Shown here: positions 14,622 to 22,415 of the stretch, in pieces
How positions within the stretch are numbered: the stretch's first letter is position 1
Layout: each line of letters begins with the position of its first letter
Source of the DNA: Lachnospiraceae bacterium
Lineage (GTDB): Bacteria > Bacillota > Clostridia > Lachnospirales > Lachnospiraceae
DNA length: 37,177 bases
Reading direction: 5' to 3'
NCBI GenBank assembly: GCA_022791755.1
Contig: JAAVZR010000046.1
Location: forward strand, 1-37,177
Notes under the pieces: generated by a model
Database searches by the model: none
What the model was told of the DNA's origin: nothing
The model's input: only the letters and a program-made list of their open reading frames with translations
Program-made: the position numbers and the translations under genes

Positions 14622-14813
14622 TCACTCATAAGGATCGCTGGGAATAATCACCGCCGCCACAAAGTACATTACAATCCCGATGATCGTACATCCAAGCAGC
14701 GCCCATACCAGACGAATCACCGTAGGGTCCAGCCCGATATAGTCTCCAATCCCGGCACACACGCCGCAGATCATCCCTTCTCTTTTCTTGCGATACAGTC
14801 TCCTTGTCTCCAT
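14622..14813 (-). CDS. PspC domain membrane protein
   Basis: 63 residues from ATG 14813 (AAGGGAG seven bases upstream). The PspC pattern is clear: LYRKKREGMICGVCAGIGDYIGLDPTVIRLVW read as RLYRKK, then GVCAGIGDYIGLDPTVIRL, then one membrane helix LLGCTIIGIVMYFVAAVIIP. Such proteins act at the cytoplasmic membrane in envelope-stress responses. Last gene of the PadR/DUF1700/DUF4097 unit, 25 bases after the DUF4097 stop. A longer start at 14849 would overlap DUF4097 and has no better site. Confidence 0.9.
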   Translation of the reverse strand: METRRLYRKKREGMICGVCAGIGDYIGLDPTVIRLVWALLGCTIIGIVMYFVAAVIIPSDPYE

Positions 14814-14838
14814 TTCCACACTCCCTTTCTGTCCGGTG

Positions 14839-15849
14839 CTATCTGTCAAACATCACTGTGACGCTTCCCATATCACAGTCGATGGTGCCCGTAAATTCCG
14901 CGTCGTTCAAAAGATTTTTTGTATTGGACATGCCGGAAAAATCTTTGCTGCCCACCTGGACGCTTCCCATATCATTGTCAATCATATAATTATAGTCTGT
15001 TTCACCCCGCGTCAGCCAGATCTCCATACTGCCCACATCACAGTCTGCCTTCCAGTTGCCCTCTATGCTTCCATTAAAGACCAGATCGCCGGCATCCACA
15101 TCAAACACCGTGTCTGCCGCCAGGAAGTCATACAGCCATGCCGAGCCGGCATCCACATCCACTGTCAGCTTTCCCTGGCAGCTGCCGTACAGTATCTCCG
15201 CCCCGCCGGCATCCACATCGATCTCGATTTTCTCCGTGGCCTCCAGCTGGCTGCAGGAAAAGCTCCCCGCATCCACGTCGATTCTGACTGTCTTTGCTCT
15301 CAGCCAGTCTGCCGTCAGATTGCCTATTCCCACTTTGCAATCTACCTTCCCAAGATCTGCATCCTCCGGAACCGTCACCACGACAGTCGGACAGGCGCTT
15401 TCATAGGACGCCCCACTGCTTATCCACCCAAACAGGTCGTATGCCTCGCAGTCTACGTACAGAGTACGGTTCCTTACCTTCACGTTCACCCTCTCATCAA
15501 AACCCCATACTTCCACCTGATAATGATCGCCCGGCTCTATCCTCAGCGTACCGGCCCCCACATCCATAGACAGGTTCTCGATGGTCTCCGCGCTAAAATC
15601 CCAGCTTTGGTAATCCTCTCCGTTCATGATCGCATCCTGCTCTATTACCGCCACTTCATTCCAGGCCGTATCCTCCGCCGGATCTGCCTGATACTCCGCT
15701 TCTATATTCATCTCTGCCCTGCTGTTATGATAGGGATATCTCAATGCTTCCCACGACGCTCCCAGTATCAGGCAGACCACGCTCATAATACCGCCTGTCA
15801 GAATCATGATCACTGCCAGAAGCAGCGTTGCTTTCGTCCCTTTCTTCAT
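14839..15849 (-). CDS. DUF4097 family beta-repeat protein
   Basis: 336 residues. An N-terminal membrane helix (about 7-31) anchors an outward or inward beta-strand repeat domain. From about 160 on, short strands repeat every 20-25 residues around a motif: IDVDAGSF, IDVDAGGAE, VDVDAGSAW, FDVDAGDL, CDVGSMEI, NDMGSVQV, CDMGSVTV. This is typical of DUF4097, a predicted beta-solenoid. The start overlaps the DUF1700 stop (ATGA). Family context: found with PadR and PspC in cell-envelope stress modules; molecular role not established. Confidence 0.88.
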   Translation of the reverse strand: MKKGTKATLLLAVIMILTGGIMSVVCLILGASWEALRYPYHNSRAEMNIEAEYQADPAEDTAWNEVAVIEQDAIMNGEDYQSWDFSAETIENLSMDVGAGTLRIEPGDHYQVEVWGFDERVNVKVRNRTLYVDCEAYDLFGWISSGASYESACPTVVVTVPEDADLGKVDCKVGIGNLTADWLRAKTVRIDVDAGSFSCSQLEATEKIEIDVDAGGAEILYGSCQGKLTVDVDAGSAWLYDFLAADTVFDVDAGDLVFNGSIEGNWKADCDVGSMEIWLTRGETDYNYMIDNDMGSVQVGSKDFSGMSNTKNLLNDAEFTGTIDCDMGSVTVMFDR

Positions 15850-16679
15850 GCCCTTCTCCTTCCACCAAACAGATTACCCATCCAGCGAAATGCGCTTCCC
15901 ACTGCATGGAATACCATGGGAAACAGCCGGCCAAAGACGACCCGGAACATCCATCCGCACAGCAAAGCACATAACAGCCCGATCCCAAACAGCAGAATCC
16001 CCACCGATATGGAGAACATCCCGCCTAAAGGATCCGCAAACATTCTGGCAATCCCATGAATGATACTCCCGACGCCGCCTCCCATAAATCCGGCCAGACA
16101 GCCCACCGCCGCCCCGCACAGACCGACCAGCACACCGATAGCACCGCAAGCCAGACCCAAAAGCCCGCCGGCCAGGCCGATCCACACCGGAAAGGTCACC
16201 AGAAGGATCAGGACGATGGCTATGCTTCTCCAGCCGCTGTCCTTATCTCCGCTTTTCTCATAGGGCGACTCATAACGGCGGTCCGTCCGGCTCTTCTCAC
16301 TGTCCTGCCCGTCGCCCGTGTAGCTGCTCCCGCGGCCCTCGTAAGAATACTCCCGATAGGTTCGGTCATCTCCCCGCTCTTGAGTACCATGCCTGCCGCT
16401 GTCCTGGCTGTGGCTCTCCTCATATTCATGGACCGTCTTCTCGTCGTCCACACCCTTTTCCGTAAATTCCATGTGCTCCGCCAGACTCTCGTCCATCCCT
16501 GCCTTCACGGAGGCGGCCACTTTCGCCGGGCTGCCCAGCTCCTCGATGATCGCCGCCTCATTCTCCTCGCCGGCATCGTCAAAGTAACCGTTATAGTATT
16601 TCAGTATCTCAATCTTTTCATCCTTGGGCAAATCCTCTAAGAGGCTCGCCAGCTCTTTCATAAACTCTAATCTGCTCAT
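15846..16679 (-). CDS. DUF1700 (HAAS-type) membrane protein
   Basis: 277 residues. The N-terminal helical domain (1-65), MSRLEFMKELASLLEDLP and onward to EELGSPAKVAA, is the DUF1700/HAAS domain that in relatives interacts with PadR-type regulators. Residues about 80-140 are a hydrophilic, low-complexity linker rich in S, G, R, E and Y. The C-terminal half holds several glycine-rich membrane helices (about 148-260). ATG overlaps the PadR stop by four bases. Likely couples the regulator to a membrane signal; inferred from family and context. Confidence 0.88.
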   Translation of the reverse strand: MSRLEFMKELASLLEDLPKDEKIEILKYYNGYFDDAGEENEAAIIEELGSPAKVAASVKAGMDESLAEHMEFTEKGVDDEKTVHEYEESHSQDSGRHGTQERGDDRTYREYSYEGRGSSYTGDGQDSEKSRTDRRYESPYEKSGDKDSGWRSIAIVLILLVTFPVWIGLAGGLLGLACGAIGVLVGLCGAAVGCLAGFMGGGVGSIIHGIARMFADPLGGMFSISVGILLFGIGLLCALLCGWMFRVVFGRLFPMVFHAVGSAFRWMGNLFGGRRRA

Positions 16680-16999
16680 CTCTCCACCACCTCTGCAAAT
16701 ATCTTCGATATCTTACCGGAATAGTCGTCCCACTCACTGCAATATTCCAGAAGCTTCTCACGGCCCGGCCCGGTCACTTTATAGTACCGCCGGTTCCTGC
16801 CGCCATACTCCATATCATAGACCTCCAGATAAGTCTCCTTTTGCAGCCGCCTCAGCACCGGATATAATGTCGACTCCGATACATCCAGCGCTTTACGCAC
16901 ATCCTGGGTGATCTTATATCCGTACGTCCCCTCCTCCTCGGTGGAAACGACTGCCAGTACGATGGCGTCCAGCAGGGCTGCGCCAGTATTAAATACCAT
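16676..16999 (-). CDS. PadR family transcriptional regulator
   Basis: 107 residues. Winged-helix DNA-binding domain with the PadR signature: LLDAIVLAVVSTEEEGTYGYKI split around 9-30, SESTLYPVLRRLQK (43-56) as recognition helix, and GGRNRRYYKVTGPGREKL (66-83) as wing. Small PadR-s2 type without a long C-terminal domain. AGGAG eight bases before ATG 16999. First gene of a four-gene unit with DUF1700, DUF4097 and PspC. A palindrome between promoter and start suggests autoregulation. Confidence 0.92.
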   Translation of the reverse strand: MVFNTGAALLDAIVLAVVSTEEEGTYGYKITQDVRKALDVSESTLYPVLRRLQKETYLEVYDMEYGGRNRRYYKVTGPGREKLLEYCSEWDDYSGKISKIFAEVVER

Positions 17000-17024
17000 T
17001 CCATCATCTCCTCATCTTAACTGT

Positions 17025-17048
17025 AATATTGATACCGCGTACAATATT
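17025..17048. promoter_or_regulatory. Candidate PadR operator
   Basis: AATATTGATA-CCGCG-TACAATATT, near-perfect inverted repeat with one unmatched base, between the -10 box and the PadR start. PadR proteins usually bind such AT-rich palindromes in their own promoter region. Confidence 0.5.
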
Positions 17049-17062
17049 GTTTTATGTTTAAT

Positions 17063-17091
17063 ACTATATATTATATAATATTATATGTCAA
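17063..17091 (-). promoter_or_regulatory. Promoter of the PadR operon
   Basis: Minus strand TTGACA (17091-17086), 17 bases of pure A/T, TATAGT (17068-17063). Confidence 0.8.
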
Positions 17092-17166
17092 GAAAAATAT
17101 GCGGTAGAAATTATTAAGAGAGTCTTAAGGCTATGCTTGGGGGGTGGGGAGGGAGGGGAGAGGGAC

Positions 17167-17314
17167 GCCCGGTTCCTGAGAGGATTCCCGGCCGGACGCG
17201 CTCCCGCTCCGTGCAGGAGGCAGCGGCTCTAAGTTCGCGCTTCGCTGCCGCTCCCGCTCACTAAGCGCCGGCGTCCTGCAAGGGTCCGGCCGGGAATCCT
17301 CTCAGGAACCGGGC
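17167..17314 (+). repeat. Structured element, copy A (31-bp arms, 86-nt core)
   Basis: Left arm 17167-17197 and right arm 17284-17314 are perfect 31-base complements. The 86-nt core (17198-17283) contains an inner TGCAGGA/TCCTGCA stem, a GGCAGCG/CGCTGCC hairpin and two CTAAG motifs. The core is about 88% identical to copy B read on the opposite strand. Weaker purine/pyrimidine complementarity continues outward to about 17138 and 17342. No coding content. Confidence 0.8.
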
Positions 17315-17642
17315 TGCTTCTTCGCCTTCCTCCCCGTACCCCGCATGGGCAGTCGCGGTGGGCCTGCAAGTTTTTATTTGATGCTTTTGGGTTCTTTTTT
17401 GCGGTTTTTACAGACCTGCCGCGTTACTGTCGCTCAGTGTACGCGTCCAGGGCAATATGCGAAGAGAACCGCCGGAACGGGAGATTTGCCTGCTATGAAA
17501 GGGGGCGTTTGCCGGTTCTGGTGTTTGTTATGGGACGAGACGACAGCTTAAATGGATTAGGATTTGACGTTATGACGCCAGGCTGTAACGGCGAGGTTTA
17601 GGATTTGAGATTTGAGTTATAGAGGAGGCGCAGGAGCTCACA
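17315..17642. other. Interval between the two structured elements
   Basis: About 330 bases without a supported gene. A 68-codon plus-strand frame at 17345-17551 lacks a ribosome binding site and recognisable similarity. A GAACCG/CGGTTC pair can fold part of it. Base composition shifts from T-rich (around 17370-17420) to GC-rich. It may be a spacer or the body of a composite non-coding element. Confidence 0.3.
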
Positions 17643-17790
17643 GCCAGGCGGCATAGGGATACCCTGGCCGGGCCTTTGCAGGACGCCGGTTCTTAGTGAG
17701 CGCAAGCGGCAGCGATGCGCGAGCTTAGAACCGCTGCCTCCTGCACAGAGCGGGAGCGTGCCCGGCCAGGGTATCCCTATGCCGCCTGGC
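17643..17790 (-). repeat. Structured element, copy B (31-bp arms, 86-nt core)
   Basis: Arms 17643-17673 and 17760-17790 are perfect 31-base complements, and the core is 17674-17759, also exactly 86 nt. In the same orientation its arms match those of copy A at only about 18 of 31 positions, yet each copy pairs perfectly with itself. Outward, TTATAG (17617) and CTATAA (17814-17819) extend the foldback. It ends 50 bases past the M18 peptidase stop and may serve as its terminator. Confidence 0.8.
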
Positions 17791-17840
17791 GTCCCCTTCT
17801 CGACTCCCCTCAACTATAAACAAGCAGGTATCTTCCGGAT

Positions 17841-19163
17841 TCAGGAAAACAGCTCCCTCACCAGCTGCTCCAGGGCCCACTGGTCGGCAGCTCCCATCAG
17901 CTCTCTGGCCGAGTGCATGGCCAGAATGGCGATCCCGGCGTCCATGGTTTTCATCGGCAGCGCCGTGGAGGCGATGGATCCCAGCGTCCCTCCTCCCGGC
18001 TGACCGGAATGATTAAAGAAACGCTGAAACGGCACGCCGGCCTTTTCACAGAGTAACTGGAGGGTGGCTGCCGTCTCGCAGTCACCGGCATAGCTCTGGG
18101 AAGCGCTTATCTTCAGAGTCACGCCGCCGCCCGGCGTCGGCCGGTTGACCGGATCCGCCTTCTCCGGCGCATTCGGGTGAACGGCATGGGCCACGTCCAG
18201 GGACAGAAAGTATCCGTCGGGCAGATCTGCCAGAAGATCCTCCCTGCTTCGGTTAAATGCGCCGTATATCCTCTCCAGTACGAAGGGCAAAAGAAACGAG
18301 GCCGCTCCCTGCTTCGAATGACTGCCCACCTCCTCGTTGTCAAACAGGGCAATCAGATTCAGTCCTTCTCTGCGCCCGCCTTTTAATAAGCCCTGCACAC
18401 AGGCCCGCACCGAAGTGATATTATCGAGCCTGGGCGCCGACAGAAGCGTTTCGTCGAAGCCCACAAAGGAGCCTTCCTCCCATGGATAGAGAAACATCTC
18501 ATAGTCCAGGATTTCCTCCGGCTGCCGGTTCGTCTCTGAGGCCAGCGCTTTCTTAAAGAACTCTCCGTCCGGAGCTTCCCCTGCCAGGCCCGCCACAGGA
18601 AGCATATCTTTCTGAGGATCCAGACACACTCCGTCATTGACCTTTCGATTCATATGAATCGCCAGGTTGGGGATGGTACATACCGGCCGGTCGAAGTCCA
18701 CCACCATGGTCTCCGGCTGAAAGGGATCCCGGCTGCGAAATGCCACCTTTCCCGCCATGGACAACGGCCGGTCCATCCAGGCGCTGCGTATCATGCCGCC
18801 ATAGGGCTCCACATTCAGCCGGCCACAGCCAAAGGCCGGCAGCTCCGGCGCATATTTTACCTTAAAGCACGGAAAGTCCGTATGTGCCGCCGCGATGCGG
18901 ATCTTCTGGCGCTCTGCCTGCCGCTCTCCCACCGCAAAGGCAAAGAGCGTCCGGCCATATGCCGGCACATAGTAACGGCCCCCGGCCCTAAGCTCCCACC
19001 GTTCGTGCAGTTTCAGAGGGATAAATCCCTCCTGCTTTAACTCCTCTTCCACATACCCCACAGCCGTAAAGGGACATGTGGAGCGGTGAATCTGCCTTAA
19101 CAGCGCTTCCGCCGCCTGTCTCTGCTCCTTCCTTTGCCGCTCTTCTGTCTTCTGCCTCTCCAT
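17841..19163 (-). CDS. apeB: M18 family aminopeptidase
   Basis: 440 residues. Dinuclear zinc peptidase with the M18 ligand set: H94 and D96 in AAHTDFP, D247 in APRLDNI, E277/E278 in ALFDNEEVGS, D323 in SLDVAHAVHPN, H385 in NHSGQPGGGTLG. Removes N-terminal, often acidic, residues from peptides in the cytoplasm. The charged N-terminus (1-20, rich in K, R, E and Q) is longer than usual. One base separates it from the metallophosphoesterase stop (TAA-A-ATG), so the two are co-transcribed. Confidence 0.93.
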   Translation of the reverse strand: MERQKTEERQRKEQRQAAEALLRQIHRSTCPFTAVGYVEEELKQEGFIPLKLHERWELRAGGRYYVPAYGRTLFAFAVGERQAERQKIRIAAAHTDFPCFKVKYAPELPAFGCGRLNVEPYGGMIRSAWMDRPLSMAGKVAFRSRDPFQPETMVVDFDRPVCTIPNLAIHMNRKVNDGVCLDPQKDMLPVAGLAGEAPDGEFFKKALASETNRQPEEILDYEMFLYPWEEGSFVGFDETLLSAPRLDNITSVRACVQGLLKGGRREGLNLIALFDNEEVGSHSKQGAASFLLPFVLERIYGAFNRSREDLLADLPDGYFLSLDVAHAVHPNAPEKADPVNRPTPGGGVTLKISASQSYAGDCETAATLQLLCEKAGVPFQRFFNHSGQPGGGTLGSIASTALPMKTMDAGIAILAMHSARELMGAADQWALEQLVRELFS

Positions 19164-19164
19164 T

Positions 19165-19974
19165 TTATTTTTTCTCCTTCGGGATTTTTTTCTGATCCGC
19201 CGGTATCAGACGCAGTATTACCAGTTCCGGCGGATTTCCAAAGCGTGGCAGCTTCGGATACTTATAGCACAGGCCGCAGCTGACTAAGAGCTGCCCCTCT
19301 CCCCGGGGATACAGGCCGCCCGCATACCGGGGGAAGAGTCCCTGGCCCGGGGCATAGACGCCGCCCCGTATTCCGGGAAAACGCCACTGGCCTCCATGGG
19401 CATGGCCGCAGACCACCAGATCGCCGGGAAAATAACGATAGGCGCCAGCTGCCTCCGGCCGGTGGCTCAAAAGGATCGTATACTGTCTCTCCTCCACCAT
19501 CCGGCAGCAGTGAAGGTACTGTCGGTCCCACTCCTTTTGTCCGGTCAGCTTGTCGTCTATCCCCATTATGGCGATCCGGCCGCTGCTTACCGGGAGGATT
19601 TCTCTTTCCCCTTCCAGTACATGGATTCCCAGCTCCCGAAGCCTCTCCTTCTGTCTTCCCACTTCCTCCCTCGGAATCCTTCTGTGGCTGCCGCTGTACC
19701 AGCTGTAGTCATGATTGCCCGTCACATAATAGCAGGGTCCCAGCAATGCCGCTCCCTGCGCAAAATCCCAAAACGGCGTGTCATCATCGCGCACATCGCT
19801 CATATCTCCTGCCATCAGAACCGCTGCCGGCCGGTATCTCTCCATAGCTGTCAGAAGCCCTCTTTGCTTTTCACCGTAGGGACAGCCGTGCAGGTCGGAT
19901 ACGATGGCCAGATTCACCGGTTTTTGAATCTTCACGCTGGCTATGGCGTAGGTCTTTGTCTGAAATCTGTGCAT
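19165..19974 (-). CDS. Metallophosphoesterase (YkuE/YaeI-like)
   Basis: 269 residues. All calcineurin-like motifs are present: SDLHG (D27, H29), AGDMSD (D57), GNHDY (N87-H88-D89), LSHRPE and CGHAHGGQ. The last block resembles YkuE/UDP-diacylglucosamine-type phosphoesterases, but there is no clear membrane helix; substrate unknown. Two bases separate it from the NYN-domain gene stop. The Shine-Dalgarno site is weak (GGGAAAG), fitting translational coupling. Confidence 0.88.
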   Translation of the reverse strand: MHRFQTKTYAIASVKIQKPVNLAIVSDLHGCPYGEKQRGLLTAMERYRPAAVLMAGDMSDVRDDDTPFWDFAQGAALLGPCYYVTGNHDYSWYSGSHRRIPREEVGRQKERLRELGIHVLEGEREILPVSSGRIAIMGIDDKLTGQKEWDRQYLHCCRMVEERQYTILLSHRPEAAGAYRYFPGDLVVCGHAHGGQWRFPGIRGGVYAPGQGLFPRYAGGLYPRGEGQLLVSCGLCYKYPKLPRFGNPPELVILRLIPADQKKIPKEKK

Positions 19975-19976
19975 AC

Positions 19977-20813
19977 TCAGTTCTTTCCCGTGCTTTTTTC
20001 TTTCAGGCGCACATAAATCTGCTTCTGCCCTCCCATGGGAACCTTTCGCAGTTCGTAATCCCCCAGGGACCGGATAAAGGGCGTCAGCTTCGAGAAGCCG
20101 TAATTGCGCACGTCAAACTCCGGCATCCGCTTGGACAGCTGATCTCCCAGCTTGCCGGTGGACAGCCATCCGTCCTCATCCGACATCTTATTGAGAATGG
20201 CGTTGATATTTCTTCGGACTGTCTTCACTGTCTTCAGCTTCATATTCTGTCCGCGTCCGGCCTGCGCATCCGCCGCCCTAAAGCCTGTGCTCCGGTCCGG
20301 CACGGTTTCCTTCTTTTCCTTCTCCGCCGCCTCCCTGGCTTCCTTCTCTGTCTCCTCTTTCTCCTCCTTCTGCTGGGCGGAATAGAGGAGATCCAGATAT
20401 TTGAACTGATTGCAGGCAGAGATAAAGGGCTTGGGAGTCTTCTCCTCCCCCATACCAATGACCTGCATCCCCGACTCTCTCAGCCGGGCCGCCAGACGGG
20501 TAAAATCGCTGTCGGAGGACACGATGCAGAAACCGTCCACATTGTCCGAATACAGAATATCCATGGCGTCGATAATCATGGCTGAATCCGTCGCATTTTT
20601 TCCTGACGTATATCCGTACTGCTGGATGGGTATGATGGAATTCTCCAGCAGGATATTCTTCCATGAGGCCAGACGCGGTGTGGTCCAGTCTCCGTAGATC
20701 CTCTTATATGTGACGATCCCGTTATTGGCCGTCTCATCCAGTATAATTTTGATGTATTTGTCAGACACGTTATCCGCGTCCATCAGTATGGCAAATCTCA
20801 GTTCATTATCCAT
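19977..20813 (-). CDS. NYN domain protein with C-terminal OST-HTH/LOTUS-like domain
   Basis: 278 residues from ATG 20813 (AGGAG five to six bases upstream). The N-terminal NYN/PIN-like nuclease domain has the acidic set D12 and D14 in LMDADNV, D76 in KNATDSAM, D101 and D103 in SSDSDF. A charged K/E-rich coiled linker (about 148-170) leads to a C-terminal domain (about 190-270) with ILNKMSDEDGWLSTGKLGDQL, typical of OST-HTH/LOTUS RNA-binding modules. Probable RNA-processing or RNA-degrading enzyme; target unknown. An alternative start at 20885 lacks a good site. Head of the NYN-phosphoesterase-peptidase unit. Confidence 0.85.
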   Translation of the reverse strand: MDNELRFAILMDADNVSDKYIKIILDETANNGIVTYKRIYGDWTTPRLASWKNILLENSIIPIQQYGYTSGKNATDSAMIIDAMDILYSDNVDGFCIVSSDSDFTRLAARLRESGMQVIGMGEEKTPKPFISACNQFKYLDLLYSAQQKEEKEETEKEAREAAEKEKKETVPDRSTGFRAADAQAGRGQNMKLKTVKTVRRNINAILNKMSDEDGWLSTGKLGDQLSKRMPEFDVRNYGFSKLTPFIRSLGDYELRKVPMGGQKQIYVRLKEKSTGKN

Positions 20814-20907
20814 TCTCTCTCCTGTTCTGTTTTTCAAAAAACCCCTTTGGATACCCCTTACACCATATCCCTTTGGGACTGACATACTTCGTCCGATAAG
20901 GACAGCA

Positions 20908-22314
20908 TCATATCACCGTCAGAATCCCCAGTGACTTAAGCAGTAAAATCACCAGCAAAACCGGCGCGATATACCGGATCATGACAATATACAGGCTCTT
21001 TCTGCCAAAACGGCAGCCGGATTTCTCCACCTCTTTGGTCACGGTATCCGGCCCGGTAATCCAGCCGATCAGAATGCAGGTTCCGATGGCCACCAAAGGC
21101 ATCAGACAGTTATTGCTGATGTAATCCATGATATCCAGTATCTGAGCCGTCGCCCCGTTTGGCAGCGTAAATTCAAAGTACAGCTTATTATATCCCAGGC
21201 ATACGATCACGCCGCCCACCAGCGCGATCGCCGTCTCCAGAGCCGCCGCCTTCACTCTGGTCATATGGAATTTATCCATAAGGCTGGACACCACGGCCTC
21301 CATGACCGACACCGCGCTCGTGAGCGCGGCAAAGAGCACCATGGCAAAAAACAGGCCGCCCACCAGGTTCCCCACGCCTCCCATGGCGCGAAACACCTGG
21401 GGCAGGGAGACAAACATCAGGCTGGGACCGGAGGCCGCCATCCCTTCTCTCCCCATAAAGGTGTACACCGCCGGAATAATCATGACGCCCGCCAGAAAGG
21501 CCACCGCCGTGTCAAAGAGCTCGATCTGGTTAATGGACCGGATCAGATTAATATCATCTCCCACATAGGACCCGTAGGCCACCATGATGCCCATGGCCAC
21601 ACTGAGACTGAAAAACAGCTGTCCCATGGCATCCAGCAGCACCGTGAAGAACCCCTTTACCGTCATTTGGTCCAGATTCGGAATCACATAAATCTGGAAT
21701 CCCTCCAGCCCTGTCCTGGTGACGCCGGCCTCATCCTCGTAATGGATGGTCAGGGAAAACACGGCGATCCCCACCACCAGCAGAAGCAGCACCGGCATCA
21801 AAATCTTTGAAAACGACTCAATCCCCTTATTCACTCCGCGGAATATGATAAAAGCCACCACAAACAGGAAGATCACCATCAGCAGGACCGGCTGCCAGTC
21901 TCCTGTGATAAATCCTGTGAAATACCCGTCCGATGCCGTGACGCTGCCCGTGCCTGTGAGATAGGCCAGGAAATATTTCACCACCCAGCCCCCGATCACG
22001 CAGTAATACGGCATGATGATGACCGGTACCAGGCTGGCCAGAGCCCCCAGAAATCCCCACTTGCCATGAATCTTTCCGTATGCGGTCAGCGGGCTCTGTT
22101 TGGTCTTTCTGCCTATGGCAATCTCCGATGTGAGCAGCGTAAAACCAAAGGTCAGCGCCAGGACCAGATAGACCACCAGAAAGAGTCCTCCTCCATCCTT
22201 CGCCGCCAGATACGGAAACCTCCAGATATTTCCAAGTCCGACAGCGCTCCCCGCCGCTGCCAGCACAAAACCAATGGAACCGGAGAATATGTTTCTGCTT
22301 TTTTCTTTTTTCAT
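20908..22314 (-). CDS. Sodium:neurotransmitter symporter (NSS/SNF) family transporter
   Basis: 468 residues, about eleven to twelve membrane helices. The first helix carries the family signature GSAVGLGNIWRFPYL, with unwound sodium/substrate-site residues, followed by GGGLFLVVY; the second signature region MPYYCVIGGWVVKY is also present. Bacterial members (LeuT, TnaT, MhsT) import amino acids with sodium. Substrate not readable, though a serine dehydratase elsewhere in the window makes amino-acid use plausible for the organism. Own promoter at 22374-22402. Confidence 0.93.
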   Translation of the reverse strand: MKKEKSRNIFSGSIGFVLAAAGSAVGLGNIWRFPYLAAKDGGGLFLVVYLVLALTFGFTLLTSEIAIGRKTKQSPLTAYGKIHGKWGFLGALASLVPVIIMPYYCVIGGWVVKYFLAYLTGTGSVTASDGYFTGFITGDWQPVLLMVIFLFVVAFIIFRGVNKGIESFSKILMPVLLLLVVGIAVFSLTIHYEDEAGVTRTGLEGFQIYVIPNLDQMTVKGFFTVLLDAMGQLFFSLSVAMGIMVAYGSYVGDDINLIRSINQIELFDTAVAFLAGVMIIPAVYTFMGREGMAASGPSLMFVSLPQVFRAMGGVGNLVGGLFFAMVLFAALTSAVSVMEAVVSSLMDKFHMTRVKAAALETAIALVGGVIVCLGYNKLYFEFTLPNGATAQILDIMDYISNNCLMPLVAIGTCILIGWITGPDTVTKEVEKSGCRFGRKSLYIVMIRYIAPVLLVILLLKSLGILTVI

Positions 22315-22321
22315 CTCTCCC

Positions 22322-22336
22322 AGGGGATAATCCCCT
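22322..22336. promoter_or_regulatory. Palindrome before the symporter ribosome binding site
   Basis: Minus strand AGGGGAT-T-ATCCCCT, perfect seven-base arms, directly upstream of GGGAGAG and the ATG. Could be an operator or a hairpin affecting translation. Confidence 0.4.
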
Positions 22337-22373
22337 CCCTTTCTACGATTTGGCGATATTACCTCTTTTGAGA

Positions 22374-22402
22374 ATTATATCCTCCCTCAAATGATCTGTC
22401 AA
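22374..22402 (-). promoter_or_regulatory. Symporter promoter
   Basis: Minus strand TTGACA (22402-22397), 17 bases, TATAAT (22379-22374), consensus at every position. It lies immediately after the res stop. Confidence 0.85.
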
Positions 22403-22415
22403 TTCCATAAACCGG

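Noticed and set aside
17345..17551. 68-codon plus-strand frame between the structured elements
   Set aside because: No Shine-Dalgarno sequence, no recognised domain, and it lies in a stretch dominated by non-coding structure. Kept only as part of the interval description.
17138..17819. CRISPR array or insertion sequence with transposase
   Set aside because: Only two element copies in opposite orientation, no regular spacers, and no transposase frame.
20814..20907. Terminator between the symporter and the NYN gene
   Set aside because: A GGATA/TATCC pair precedes a TTTTTT run, but the stem is only five bases with a long loop; too weak to call.
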